Below, piece after piece: positions 44,104-53,628 of a stretch of DNA of 64,000 nt. The stretch comes from Candidatus Pelagibacter sp. FZCC0015 (GTDB lineage: Bacteria > Pseudomonadota > Alphaproteobacteria > Pelagibacterales > Pelagibacteraceae), in contig NZ_CP031125.1 in NCBI RefSeq assembly GCF_007833635.1, positions 1,240,001-1,304,000 of the forward strand. The letters run 5' to 3'. Every line of letters begins with the position of its first letter. The first letter of the stretch is position 1. The position numbers and the translations under genes were made by a program. A model generated the notes under the pieces. The model did not search any database and was not told where the DNA came from. It saw only the letters and a program-made list of their open reading frames with translations.

Positions 44104-45390
44104 ATGAAAAAACAATACTTTATAAATGCAAACATAATTGATCCTCATAATTCCATAAACGAAAATGGTGGATTAATAATTGGAGAAGACGGAAAGATAG
44201 AAGCAATAGGAAAAAAGGTAAATACAAACAATTTACCAACTAGAGAAAAACCTACTGACTTAAAAGGTAAATATATATTTCCTGGTATAGTGGATATGAG
44301 AGTTTTTGTAGGCGAGCCAGGATATGAATATAAAGAAAATTTTAGGACTTTAAGTAATGCAGCATTATCTGGAGGAGTAACTTCCGTCGTAACCATGCCT
44401 AATACAGATCCAATTATAGATAATGTATCTATTGTAGATTTTTTAAAAAGAAGAGGACGTGATAAGTCTAAAATAAATATCTTTCCTTGCGCTTCATTAA
44501 CTCAAAACACTGATGGTACTAATATGACTGAATTTGGGTTACTAGCTAAAAAAGGAATTGTTGCTTTTACTGACGGAGTAAAAACAATTCAAAATACTAG
44601 ACTTATGTCTAGAATTATGAATTCAGCTAAAGATTTGGAATGTCTAATAATGCAACATGCTGAAGATTACGATTTAGCTAAAAATGGAATGATTAATTCT
44701 GGTATTATTGCAACAAAACTAGGCTTATCAAGCATACCAGATATTGCTGAAAGAATTATAATTGAAAGAGATCTTACTCTCCTAGAAAAAACTAAATGTC
44801 GATATCATATATCTCAACTATCAGCAGGAAAATCTGTAGATATAATTAAGGAACGTAAACAAAATGTTAAATTTACTTGCGGTGTATCAATAAATAATCT
44901 TTCATTAAATGAAAATGATATTGGAGATTTTAGAACATTTTTAAAATTATCACCTCCACTGAGAAGAGAAGAAGATCGAGAAGCTTTAGTTCAAGGATTA
45001 AAAGATAAAACTATTGATGTAATTGTTTCTGACCATAAACCTGAAGATGAAGAATCTAAAAGATTAACTTTTGCACAAGCTGCAACTGGTGCATCTGGTA
45101 TTGAAACATTGTTATCCTTAAGTTTAGAATTATTTCACAATGGATCTGTAAAACTTGAAACTATAATTCAAGCTTTAACCTCTAACCCAGCAAAAATATT
45201 AAATATAAATAAAGGAAACCTGTCTATTGGTAATGATGCGGATTTTTGTATAGTAGATATCAATAAACCATGGATTGTAAAAAAAGAAAATTTAATCTCT
45301 AAATCTAAAAATACTTCAATTGAAGATAAAAAACTTCAAGGAAAAGTAACCAATACATTTGTAAAAGGTATAGAATTATTTAAAATATAA
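44104..45390 (+). CDS. pyrX: Dihydroorotase-like protein, probably catalytically inactive (PyrX/pseudo-DHOase)
   Basis: The 428-residue protein has the amidohydrolase fold of type I dihydroorotase. The metal-site motif DxHxH is replaced by DMRVF (residues 64-68), and the position of the carboxylated Lys in the T-K motif is Gln (SLTQ, 134). Later ligands remain (QHAEDY, RYHISQ, SDHKPED). Without the first metal ligands it is unlikely to catalyse the reaction. Pseudo-DHOases next to pyrB are known, for instance in Pseudomonas, where they are structural partners of aspartate transcarbamoylase. That role is the best guess here. A true PyrC should be elsewhere. It begins at the base after the pyrB stop. 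Confidence 0.88.
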   Translation: MKKQYFINANIIDPHNSINENGGLIIGEDGKIEAIGKKVNTNNLPTREKPTDLKGKYIFPGIVDMRVFVGEPGYEYKENFRTLSNAALSGGVTSVVTMPNTDPIIDNVSIVDFLKRRGRDKSKINIFPCASLTQNTDGTNMTEFGLLAKKGIVAFTDGVKTIQNTRLMSRIMNSAKDLECLIMQHAEDYDLAKNGMINSGIIATKLGLSSIPDIAERIIIERDLTLLEKTKCRYHISQLSAGKSVDIIKERKQNVKFTCGVSINNLSLNENDIGDFRTFLKLSPPLRREEDREALVQGLKDKTIDVIVSDHKPEDEESKRLTFAQAATGASGIETLLSLSLELFHNGSVKLETIIQALTSNPAKILNINKGNLSIGNDADFCIVDINKPWIVKKENLISKSKNTSIEDKKLQGKVTNTFVKGIELFKI

Positions 45391-45392
45391 AA

Positions 45393-45971
45393 ATGGAACT
45401 TTTTATAATAGGTATAATCTCATACCTAATGGGATCAATTCCTTTTGGATTAATTTTAACTAAAATATTTTTAAAAAAAGATATTAGAGAAATTGGTTCT
45501 GGTAATATTGGCGCAACAAATGCTTTAAGAACTGGCAATAAATTAATTGGTTATTCAACACTAATACTTGATGTGTTAAAAGCAGTAATACCTGTTTTAT
45601 ACACAAAAATTAATTTCCCTGATGCAGTATATATATCAGCTTTATGTGCTTTTATAGGTCATGTTTTTCCAGTATGGTTAAAATTTAAAGGTGGCAAAGG
45701 TGTAGCCACATATGTTGGGATACTTTTTTCTTTAAATATTATTTTTGGTTTAGTATTTGGTATTTGTTGGTTAATAATTTTTTTTATTTCTAAATATTCA
45801 TCTTTAGCTTCCTTGATAGGATCACTTTCTATACCTGCTTATATTTTAATTTTTGAAGGTTCTGAAAATGTACTTTTTTACGTAATAATGTTTATTTTAA
45901 TATTTTTTACCCACAGAGAAAATATTAAACGCCTGAAAAATAAAGAAGAAACTAAGACAAAAATTTATTAA
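45393..45971 (+). CDS. plsY: Acyl-phosphate:glycerol-3-phosphate acyltransferase
   Basis: PlsY transfers an acyl group from acyl-phosphate to glycerol 3-phosphate, the first step of phospholipid synthesis in the membrane. The 192-residue protein has about five to six membrane helices and the three PlsY loops: GSIPFGLILTK, EIGSGNIGATNALRTGNK and FKGGKGVATYVG. Length is normal. It lies 2 bp after the pseudo-DHOase gene, as in the alphaproteobacterial pyrB-pyrC-plsY order. dprA, which often follows, is absent here. Confidence 0.95.
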   Translation: MELFIIGIISYLMGSIPFGLILTKIFLKKDIREIGSGNIGATNALRTGNKLIGYSTLILDVLKAVIPVLYTKINFPDAVYISALCAFIGHVFPVWLKFKGGKGVATYVGILFSLNIIFGLVFGICWLIIFFISKYSSLASLIGSLSIPAYILIFEGSENVLFYVIMFILIFFTHRENIKRLKNKEETKTKIY

Positions 45972-45980
45972 TTTGACTAT

Positions 45981-46008
45981 CAAACTCTTTTGAGTAGTTT
46001 GTTATTTT
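45981..46008 (+). terminator. Possible weak terminator between plsY and topA
   Basis: CAAACT (45981-45986) pairs with AGTTTG (45996-46001) around a 9 nt loop, followed by TTATTTT just before the topA ATG. The stem is short and the T-run is only moderate. It could partly separate plsY from topA transcription or simply be chance. Confidence 0.25.
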
Positions 46009-48594
46009 ATGAATCTAGTCATAGTTGAAAGCCCTGCTAAAGCGAAAACAATTAATAAATATTTAGGTGATAACTATACCGTTTTAGCAAGCTATGGTCA
46101 TATTAGAGATCTTCCTTCAAAAAATGGGTCAGTTGATCCTGATCAAAATTTTAAAATGGAATGGGAGGTTGATAGCTTTTCAAAAAAATATTTAAAAGAA
46201 ATTACTGATGCAGCGAAAGAATCTTCAAAAATAATTCTTGCTACTGACCCAGATCGTGAGGGTGAAGCTATAGCTTGGCATGTAAAAGAATATTTAGATG
46301 AAAAAAAACTTTTAAAAGACAAAGAAATTGAACGTGTGGTATTTAATGAAATAACGAAAAAGGCAGTTACACATGGCATTGAAAATCCAAGACAGATAGA
46401 GCCCTTACTAGTCGATGCATACATGGCTAGAAGAGCATTAGATTATTTGGTGGGATTTAATATATCACCAATACTTTGGACTAAACTACCTGGTTCAAAA
46501 TCTGCCGGTAGAGTTCAATCCGTAGCGCTGAAATTGATCACTGAAAGAGAGCATGAAATTGAATTATTCAAGCCAGAAGAATTTTGGACTTTAAGTATTA
46601 ATTTTCAGGATAAAAACAAAAGCAATATTACAGCAAGTATTTCTCAACTTGATGGAGAAAAAATTGAAAAATTTTCATTTAAAAAAAAAGAAGAAATTGA
46701 AAAGGCAATTGATAATATTAAGAACAAAAAATTTAACATAACTGATATTTCCTCAAAAGTTGTTAGCAGAAATCCATCGGGACCATTTACTACTTCAACA
46801 CTTCAGCAAGTTGCTTCTAGTAGATTGGGTTTTGGTGCATCAAGAACAATGCAAATAGCACAAAAACTTTATCAAGGAATAGAAATTGAGGGAGATACAG
46901 TTGGGTTAATTACTTATATGAGAACAGATGGAACTAATTTATCAGCTGATGCTGTTTCTGATTTTAGAAATTTTATTAAAAATGAATATGGAAATGAATA
47001 CTTGCCAGATAATCCAAATAATTACTCTGGAAAAAAAGCAAAAAATGCTCAAGAAGCCCATGAAGCAATAAGACCGACAGATATTAATAGAAATCCAGAT
47101 TCTGTTAAAAAGTATTTAAGTTCTGACCAGCAAAAATTATATTCTTTAATTTGGTCTAAAGCTCTATCGTCTCAAATGGAGACAGCAAAATTTGATAGAA
47201 ATACAATAACAATTGAGTCTGAAGATGGTAAAACGATATGTAAATCAAGCGGATCGGTTTTGAAATTTGATGGATTTTTAAAAGTTTATTCAAATCAAAG
47301 CAAAGATGATGATGAGCAAATTTTGCCAGAGATGTCAAAAGGACCAATTAATATAGAAGCCCTTATTGATGAACAGCATTTCACACAACCTCCTCCACGT
47401 TACTCAGAGGCGAGCTTGGTTAAAAAATTGGAAGAGCTAGGCATTGGAAGACCTTCAACTTACGCAAGTATAATTTCAACAATCGCAAATAGAGGTTATG
47501 CAGAAATAGTTAATAAAAGATTTTTCCCAACTGACAGAGGTAAATTAATTTCTGCATTTTTGGAAAAACTTTTTTCAAAATACGTTGATTATAACTTTAC
47601 AGCTGGATTAGAGGATCAACTAGATGAAATAACTTCTGGAAAAGAAAGTTGGTTAAAAGTTCTAGAAATGTTTTGGAAAGATTTTAATAGTAATGTTTCA
47701 GAGGTAAAAGAAAAAAGAACTAGAGAGGTTTTAGATCTCTTAAATGAAAGTTTGGGAGCATTGATATTTGACACTGATAAAGAAGGAAAGATAGTTAGAA
47801 AATGTCAGTTATGTGACACAGGTTCCCTTAGTTTAAAAAACAGTTTTAGAGGAGGTGCGTTTATTGGATGTTCAAACTATCCAGAATGTAAATTTACAAG
47901 ACCACTATCAAAAACTAAAGCGGCTGCTCAATCACAACTTGCTGAACCAAAATTTCTTGGAAAACATGAAAATGGAAATGATATTTTTTTAAAAAATGGA
48001 AGATTTGGTCCGTACCTTCAGTATGAGAAAGTTTTTGAAGAGAATATTGAAGAAGAAAAACCAAAAAAAAGAAAAAAAACTAAGAAAAAGAAACCTGAGG
48101 TAAACGAACTATTAAAAAATGTGTCAATTCCAAAAGGAATTGAATTAGAAAGTATAGATTTAGAAAAAGCTAAATTTTTATGCTCACTTCCTAAATCACT
48201 GGGTGTTAATCCAGAGAATCAAAAAGAAATCACCTTAAATACAGGGAGATTTGGTCCTTATTTGAAATGCGAGAATAAATCGGCAAGAATAGAAAATGTC
48301 GATGAAATTTTTTCTATAGGATTAAACAGAGCTATTACACTTATAGCTGAAGCAAAACCAGGAAGAATGTCATCATCAATTATTAAAGACTTGGGTGAAC
48401 ACCCTGAAGATAAGAAGCCCGTGAGAATAATGAAAGGACAATACGGACCTTATATAAAATACAAATCTTTAAATGCAACAATACCTGAGGAAAAAGACCC
48501 AACTGAAATCACAATGGAAGAGGCTCTAATTCTTATTGAGAAAAGAAGAGAATACGATAAGAATAAGAAGCAAAAAAAAAGAAAAGCTAAATGA
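46009..48594 (+). CDS. topA: DNA topoisomerase I
   Basis: TopA relaxes negative supercoils. The 861-residue protein begins with a TOPRIM domain (VIVESPAKAKTINKYLG; acidic ATDPDREGEAIAWH). The active-site Tyr is residue 303 in LITYMRTDGTNLS, and YSEASLVKKLEELGIGRPSTYAS follows. The C-terminal region has one zinc-finger pair (KCQLC...GCSNYPEC) and then three repeats containing GRFGPY/GQYGPY. The end is Lys-rich. It overlaps a 59-codon ORF by ATGA. Confidence 0.97.
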   Translation: MNLVIVESPAKAKTINKYLGDNYTVLASYGHIRDLPSKNGSVDPDQNFKMEWEVDSFSKKYLKEITDAAKESSKIILATDPDREGEAIAWHVKEYLDEKKLLKDKEIERVVFNEITKKAVTHGIENPRQIEPLLVDAYMARRALDYLVGFNISPILWTKLPGSKSAGRVQSVALKLITEREHEIELFKPEEFWTLSINFQDKNKSNITASISQLDGEKIEKFSFKKKEEIEKAIDNIKNKKFNITDISSKVVSRNPSGPFTTSTLQQVASSRLGFGASRTMQIAQKLYQGIEIEGDTVGLITYMRTDGTNLSADAVSDFRNFIKNEYGNEYLPDNPNNYSGKKAKNAQEAHEAIRPTDINRNPDSVKKYLSSDQQKLYSLIWSKALSSQMETAKFDRNTITIESEDGKTICKSSGSVLKFDGFLKVYSNQSKDDDEQILPEMSKGPINIEALIDEQHFTQPPPRYSEASLVKKLEELGIGRPSTYASIISTIANRGYAEIVNKRFFPTDRGKLISAFLEKLFSKYVDYNFTAGLEDQLDEITSGKESWLKVLEMFWKDFNSNVSEVKEKRTREVLDLLNESLGALIFDTDKEGKIVRKCQLCDTGSLSLKNSFRGGAFIGCSNYPECKFTRPLSKTKAAAQSQLAEPKFLGKHENGNDIFLKNGRFGPYLQYEKVFEENIEEEKPKKRKKTKKKKPEVNELLKNVSIPKGIELESIDLEKAKFLCSLPKSLGVNPENQKEITLNTGRFGPYLKCENKSARIENVDEIFSIGLNRAITLIAEAKPGRMSSSIIKDLGEHPEDKKPVRIMKGQYGPYIKYKSLNATIPEEKDPTEITMEEALILIEKRREYDKNKKQKKRKAK

Positions 48595-48770
48595 AAAAAA
48601 TATTCTTCCTAATAATCCTATCTTTTTTTATAAATAATTATTCTCTAGCAAATGAAAATTGTTCTTCATATAAAAAATTATCTAAAGAGTATTTAAAATG
48701 CTTAGGTGGAAAAGTTAAAAAGAAAACATCAGGTTTAGGTCTTGATACTAATAATATTAAAGAAAAATGA
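48591..48770 (+). CDS. Small secreted protein with signal peptide and two cysteines (59 aa)
   Basis: This short ORF starts ATG at 48591 and ends TGA at 48768-48770, with ATGA overlaps to topA upstream and to the RidA gene downstream. Such double coupling supports a real gene. Residues 1-20 (MKKIFFLIILSFFINNYSLA) are a clear signal peptide with a likely cut after SLA. The mature part of about 39 residues has C24 and C37 (NCSSYKKLSKEYLKCLGG), which could form a disulfide-linked helical hairpin, and a Lys-rich tail. I recognise no family. It is not visible under a 60-residue cutoff. Confidence 0.68.
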   Translation: MKKIFFLIILSFFINNYSLANENCSSYKKLSKEYLKCLGGKVKKKTSGLGLDTNNIKEK

Positions 48771-49228
48771 ATTTTGAAGAGAGTCTAATTAAAAATAATA
48801 TAAAACTTCCAGAGCCAAAAGCTCCAGTTGGTTCATACGTAGCAACGAAAATAACAGGGAAACTCTTATACATTTCTGGTCAAATTTCAATTTCAGAAAA
48901 TGGAGAATTAATTAAAGGTAAGTTAGGCAAAGAATTATCTACCGAGGATGGGTATAAGGCTGCTGAAAGATGTGCTTTAAGTATAGTATCACAAGCTAAA
49001 AGTGCATGTGATGGAGATTTAAATAAAATAAAATCATGTATTAAATTAACTGGATTTGTTAATTCTACTGACGAGTTTACTGATCAGCCAAAAGTTATAA
49101 ATGGAGCATCTGATCTAATTGCTTTAATCTTTGGTGAAGCTGGTATGCATACAAGGGCTGCTGTAAGCACTAATAGTTTGCCCTTAGGTGTATCAGTTGA
49201 GGTTGATGCAATTTTTGAATTAAATTAA
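48767..49228 (+). CDS. RidA (YjgF/YER057c/UK114) family protein
   Basis: The 153-residue protein belongs to the RidA superfamily, whose archetype hydrolyses reactive enamine/imine intermediates made by PLP enzymes. It contains the N-terminal LPEPKAPVGSYVATK, GKLLYISGQIS and the late HTRAAVSTNSLPLGVSVEVDAIFEL, with the conserved Arg in HTRAAV. The form resembles the longer YjgH/TdcF-like branch, so substrate is uncertain. It overlaps the 59-residue gene by 4 bp and converges with ugd after 2 bp. Confidence 0.88.
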   Translation: MNFEESLIKNNIKLPEPKAPVGSYVATKITGKLLYISGQISISENGELIKGKLGKELSTEDGYKAAERCALSIVSQAKSACDGDLNKIKSCIKLTGFVNSTDEFTDQPKVINGASDLIALIFGEAGMHTRAAVSTNSLPLGVSVEVDAIFELN

Positions 49229-49230
49229 TA

Positions 49231-50529
49231 TTATCTTCCAATTCCAAAATATTTAAAACCCATTTTCTTAATCTTATCAGGAGAAAAAATATTTCTCATA
49301 TCGTAAATAATCAGATTTTTATTTTTAGAAAATTTTTTAAAATTTATTGATTTAAAATCATTCCATTCTGTATGAATTATAATTAAATCTGACCCTTTAA
49401 CAGAATCTTGTATAGATTTTGAGAATTTAACATTTTTTAACTTACTAAATTCTTTTTTAAAGCCAGTTGGATCATAGTATTTAATTTGAGCACCTTTTCT
49501 TGATAAATAAGGAATTAATTTTAAGCTTGAAGAATCTCTCATATCATCTGTGTTAGCTTTAAATGTTACTCCCAAAAAAGATATTTTTTTATTTTTAACT
49601 TTATTTTTTAATATTGAATTAACTCTTTTTTGCAATATATCTGACCTAATTTCATTGGATTTAATTACACTTTTTATTACTGATAAATTAGTTTTAAATT
49701 TATCTGCCGTAGAAACAATTGCTTTAGTATCTTTTGGAAAACATGATCCACCATAAGCTGGTCCTGCTCTTAAAAATCTACTTCCAATTCTTTTATCAAG
49801 ACCTATACCTATGGAAATATCCTCAACATCAATCCCGGTTTTTTCACATAAATTTGCTATTTCATTAATAAATGTAATTTTAGTTGCTAGAAAAGCATTC
49901 GATGCATATTTAATTAATTCTGCAGCACGTCTATTGGTAGATACAAACTTCGCACCTTTGGATATTAAAGGTGAATATAGGTTTTTTAATATTTTTTTAG
50001 ATTTTTCATCATTAGAACCAATAACAACTCTATCAGGATAAATAAAATCACGTATTGCCTCTCCTTCTCTTAAAAATTCAGGATTTGAAACAACAGAGAA
50101 ATACTTTCTACTTACCTTTTTGGCAATAATCTTCTCTACTTCATCTCCTGTTGTTACAGGAACTGTAGATTTATTGATTATAATTTTGAATTTATTTATA
50201 GATTTAGAAATTTCTTTTGCTACAGAATAAACCTGGCTAAGATCTGCACTATTACTATTTCTTCTAGTAGGAGTTCCCACACATACAAAAACAATATCGG
50301 ATTTCTTTATAGATTCTTTCAAGTTTGTTGAAAAATTTAGTCTTTTATTTTTATAATTTTTTAAAACTAATTCTTCTAAACCAGGCTCATAAATAGGTAG
50401 AATGCCTTTTTTTAAATTATTAATTTTGTTATTATCTTTATCTACACATATAACATCATTACCTAGGTCAGCAAAACAAACACCGCTTACTAAACCAACA
50501 TAGCCAGTACCAATCATGCATAATTTCAT
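49231..50529 (-). CDS. ugd: UDP-glucose 6-dehydrogenase
   Basis: The enzyme oxidises UDP-glucose to UDP-glucuronate with NAD. The 432-residue protein has the Rossmann start MIGTGYVGLVSGVCFADLG, the VGTPTRRNSNSADLSQV segment, NPEFLREGEAI, and the catalytic Cys263 in GGSCFPKDTKA. The C-terminal UDP-binding domain includes FKANTDDMRDSSSL. It overlaps galU by 4 bp, so the pair makes UDP-glucose and then UDP-glucuronate for surface polysaccharide or lipid. Confidence 0.95.
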   Translation of the reverse strand: MKLCMIGTGYVGLVSGVCFADLGNDVICVDKDNNKINNLKKGILPIYEPGLEELVLKNYKNKRLNFSTNLKESIKKSDIVFVCVGTPTRRNSNSADLSQVYSVAKEISKSINKFKIIINKSTVPVTTGDEVEKIIAKKVSRKYFSVVSNPEFLREGEAIRDFIYPDRVVIGSNDEKSKKILKNLYSPLISKGAKFVSTNRRAAELIKYASNAFLATKITFINEIANLCEKTGIDVEDISIGIGLDKRIGSRFLRAGPAYGGSCFPKDTKAIVSTADKFKTNLSVIKSVIKSNEIRSDILQKRVNSILKNKVKNKKISFLGVTFKANTDDMRDSSSLKLIPYLSRKGAQIKYYDPTGFKKEFSKLKNVKFSKSIQDSVKGSDLIIIHTEWNDFKSINFKKFSKNKNLIIYDMRNIFSPDKIKKMGFKYFGIGR

Positions 50530-51341
50530 AATTTACCTATTATTTTTGAAGAGTTGATGTAACCTTTCATTGTTCCACAATCAAGATATTTACCTTCAAA
50601 ATTATGTGCTACAAATTTCTCTTTGTCATTTATTAACTCTTGAATTGCATCGGTTATATGGATTTCATTTCCTTTACTTGGTTTTAATGATTTAAGTTTC
50701 TTAAAAATTTTACGTGGAAGTATATATCTACCTATAACAGCATTATTTGACGGTGCATTTTTAACAGATGGTTTTTCTACAACACCATCAATCAAATAAT
50801 CTGTTTTATTTAATTTTTTATTTAATTTATATATGCCCCATCTAGAGACGGTTTTTTTATTTACTTTCATAGAAGCCATAACAGAGGCTTTATATTTCTT
50901 ATGAGCTCTAATCATGGCTTTTGAGCAATTTTTTTTAATTATTAGGTCATCAGGTAATAGCATCAAAAAATATTTATTTTTAATAAATTTTTGTGTTTTA
51001 AGGACGGCATCACCAGTGCCTTTAGGAATATTTTGATATACAAATTTTATTTTTTTTTTATATTTTAGTATTTTTTTATACTCATCAATTATTCTTTTAT
51101 CTTTCTTTTTTTCAATAATATTTTGATAAAATTTATCACTGTAAAAGTATTTTTTAATCATTTGTTTCTTGGTAGATATTATAAAAACTATTTCTTTAAT
51201 TCCGGCATCAATACATTCATCAAGAATATACTCAATTCCAGGCTTACCGTTTATAGGTAGAAGCTCTTTAGCAAATACACTAGTTAAAGGCAGTAGCCTA
51301 GTGCCTAAACCAGCCAAAGGAATAATTGCTTGTTTAATCAT
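50526..51341 (-). CDS. galU: UTP-glucose-1-phosphate uridylyltransferase
   Basis: GalU makes UDP-glucose. The 271-residue protein has the nucleotidyltransferase signature IPLAGLGTRLLPLTSVFAKELLPI and the substrate segment KPGIEYILDECIDAGI, then LLPDDLIIK and VVEKPS motifs. It is slightly shorter than the typical 290-300 residues. It overlaps ugd by 4 bp and diverges from panC, with the two starts 35 bp apart if the preferred panC start is used. Confidence 0.93.
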   Translation of the reverse strand: MIKQAIIPLAGLGTRLLPLTSVFAKELLPINGKPGIEYILDECIDAGIKEIVFIISTKKQMIKKYFYSDKFYQNIIEKKKDKRIIDEYKKILKYKKKIKFVYQNIPKGTGDAVLKTQKFIKNKYFLMLLPDDLIIKKNCSKAMIRAHKKYKASVMASMKVNKKTVSRWGIYKLNKKLNKTDYLIDGVVEKPSVKNAPSNNAVIGRYILPRKIFKKLKSLKPSKGNEIHITDAIQELINDKEKFVAHNFEGKYLDCGTMKGYINSSKIIGKL

Positions 51342-51375
51342 TTAAATGTTTTACTTATTAAATATTTTAATACAA

Positions 51376-52191
51376 ATGAAAATTTTATTAAACAATACGT
51401 CATTATTTGAATCATTAAGGCCATTTAATGACCTTGGCTTTGTTCCTACTATGGGTGGAATACACAAAGGTCATTTGTCACTAATAGATAAATCAAATAA
51501 ACTTTGTAAAAAAACAATTGTAAGTATTTTTGTTAATCCAAAGCAGTTTAATAACAAAAAAGATTTAAGATCCTATCCAAGAAATATCAAGAAGGATTTA
51601 AAAATTCTTAAAAAAAGCAAAAAGGTTGATTTTGTTTATGTTCCTAAATTTAAAGACATATACGATGATAAAAAAAAATCACAAATTACATTACTTAAAA
51701 AAGACGAAATTTTGTGTGCAAAGTTTAGAAAAGGTCATTTTGAAGGTGTTTTAGATGTAATGAATAGACTAACTAAAATTATAAAACCCAAGAAAATATT
51801 TATGGGAGAAAAAGATTTTCAACAATTATTTTTGGTAAAAAAACATTTAGAAAAATTATATAAAACCAAGGTCATTCCTTGCAAAACAATTCGCGATAAA
51901 AATAATGTAGCACTTTCATCAAGAAACTTTCTTTTAAATAAGTCTAGTTTAGTCATTGCTGCAAAAATTTATAAAAAATTAGTAAGTATTAAAAAAAATA
52001 TTAAAAAAAAGAAAAAAATTTGGAGCTTTTTAAATCTTCAAAAAAAAGAATTAAAAAATAATTATAAAATAAAAATTGATTATTTAGAGTTGAGGAAAAT
52101 AAATAATTTAAAAATTTCAAGTACAAAAAAAAATTCAAGATTATTTATTGCTTATTATTTAAACAATGTAAGATTAATTGATAACCTGTAA
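51376..52191 (+). CDS. panC: Pantothenate synthetase
   Basis: PanC ligates pantoate and beta-alanine using ATP. The protein has the nucleotidyltransferase motif VPTMGGIHKGHLSL, the pantoate site SIFVNPKQFN and GEKDFQQLFLV, and the KMSKS-like LSSRN. The frame is open from an ATG at 51346 (MFYLLNILIQ), but the ATG at 51376 gives MKILLNNTSL and 271 residues, closer to the family start; the longer form is possible. It converges with mgtE after 2 bp. panB is not in the window. Confidence 0.93.
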   Translation: MKILLNNTSLFESLRPFNDLGFVPTMGGIHKGHLSLIDKSNKLCKKTIVSIFVNPKQFNNKKDLRSYPRNIKKDLKILKKSKKVDFVYVPKFKDIYDDKKKSQITLLKKDEILCAKFRKGHFEGVLDVMNRLTKIIKPKKIFMGEKDFQQLFLVKKHLEKLYKTKVIPCKTIRDKNNVALSSRNFLLNKSSLVIAAKIYKKLVSIKKNIKKKKKIWSFLNLQKKELKNNYKIKIDYLELRKINNLKISSTKKNSRLFIAYYLNNVRLIDNL

Positions 52192-52193
52192 TT

Positions 52194-53567
52194 TTATAAA
52201 AAGTAAGCTCCAACTCCCAAGAAAGAAACAAAACCAATTACATCTGTAATTGTTGTCACAAAAACACTTGAAGCAATCGCTGGATCTATATTCATTTTTT
52301 TTAGGGTAAAAGGAACTAGTATGCCAAATAATCCAGCTATGATCATTGTTAGTACCATTGATATTGCTATAATCAGTGAAAGGATGCTGTCTTGAAACCA
52401 TATCTGAACAATTAAAGCGCTTATTACTGCAAATATAATTCCATTTAAAATACCAATAGAAAATTCTTTAAATACATTAGATGAGAAATTATTTTGAGTT
52501 AAATCATTTGTGGCTATAGTTCTTACTGTAACTGCGAGTGTTTGCATTCCAGCATTTCCTCCCATTGAAGCTACAATAGGCATCAAGAAAGCTAATACTA
52601 CCATTTGTTCGATTGTTGCTCCAAACAAACTAATGCACCATGTGGCTAGAAAGGCAGTAAATAAATTAAGCAAAAGCCAATTGAATCTTCTTTTTGTCTT
52701 TTTTACAACTCCATCAGTAATTTCTTCATCACCTACCCCTGCTAATCTTAAAGCATCTTCCTCTGCTTCTTCTTTCAAGACTGTTAAAACGTCATCGTTC
52801 ATAATCATACCAACTAATTTATTATTTTTGTCTACAACGGCAGCTGAATTTAAATTGTAATTTTCAAATAAGTTAGCAACTTCCTCTTTATCCATTTCAA
52901 CAGGAATTAATAATTGAGATTCTGACATAATTGTTGCCATTTTAGTATCTCGAGGTGTTGTTAAAACTCTAGATGAAGGAACAGTACCTATTGGTTTAAA
53001 ATCCTCATTAACAATAAAAATTTCTAAAAACTCCTCAGGTAAATCTTTGTTTTCTCTTAAATAGTCAATTGTTTGACCTACAGACCAATTACTTGGTATA
53101 GCTGTAAATTCACGCTGCATAAGTCTAGCAGCAGTGTCTTCTGGATAGCTCAAGCTTTCTAATAGTGCAAATCTATCTTTAGGGGGTAAAGAGCTAAGGA
53201 TTGCATTTTTATCCTCTTCAGGAACATTTTCTAATATAGATATAGCATCATCTGACTCTAAACCTTTTAGAATACTCACTATAGACTCTGAAGATAAATA
53301 CGTAATAATTTCCGACTGAATAGATTCATTTAATTCAACAAAAACTTCTGGATCAATATTGAAATTATTTAATTTAATTAAACTTTCTCTATCCCCTTCA
53401 CTAAGGTGCTCAATAATATCCGCAGCGTCAGCAGGGTGCATATCGTTAAATGAATTGGTAATAAATTGAGCGTCGTTGTTAGCTATTTTACTAGTAACAA
53501 CTCTTATATATTCTTTATTAAATTCAAAATTTACTTTTTTATCTTTAGTTTTTTTTGTTAAAGACAT
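52194..53567 (-). CDS. mgtE: Magnesium transporter MgtE
   Basis: MgtE is a Mg-gated Mg channel. The 457-residue protein has the N-terminal superhelical domain (IIEHLSEGDRESLIKL, SLSYPEDTAARLMQREF), two CBS domains (about 140-270, ending near GMIMNDDVLTVLKEEAEED), and five C-terminal membrane helices with FLMPIVASMGGNAGMQTLAVTVR, which forms the pore region. Intact acidic CBS/N-domain residues suggest normal Mg gating. It is divergent from lipB. Confidence 0.95.
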   Translation of the reverse strand: MSLTKKTKDKKVNFEFNKEYIRVVTSKIANNDAQFITNSFNDMHPADAADIIEHLSEGDRESLIKLNNFNIDPEVFVELNESIQSEIITYLSSESIVSILKGLESDDAISILENVPEEDKNAILSSLPPKDRFALLESLSYPEDTAARLMQREFTAIPSNWSVGQTIDYLRENKDLPEEFLEIFIVNEDFKPIGTVPSSRVLTTPRDTKMATIMSESQLLIPVEMDKEEVANLFENYNLNSAAVVDKNNKLVGMIMNDDVLTVLKEEAEEDALRLAGVGDEEITDGVVKKTKRRFNWLLLNLFTAFLATWCISLFGATIEQMVVLAFLMPIVASMGGNAGMQTLAVTVRTIATNDLTQNNFSSNVFKEFSIGILNGIIFAVISALIVQIWFQDSILSLIIAISMVLTMIIAGLFGILVPFTLKKMNIDPAIASSVFVTTITDVIGFVSFLGVGAYFL

Positions 53568-53628
53568 AAATCTACCTATAATTTAGATTTGCACTATTAA
53601 TACATAATAAAGATAATACAAATTATAA

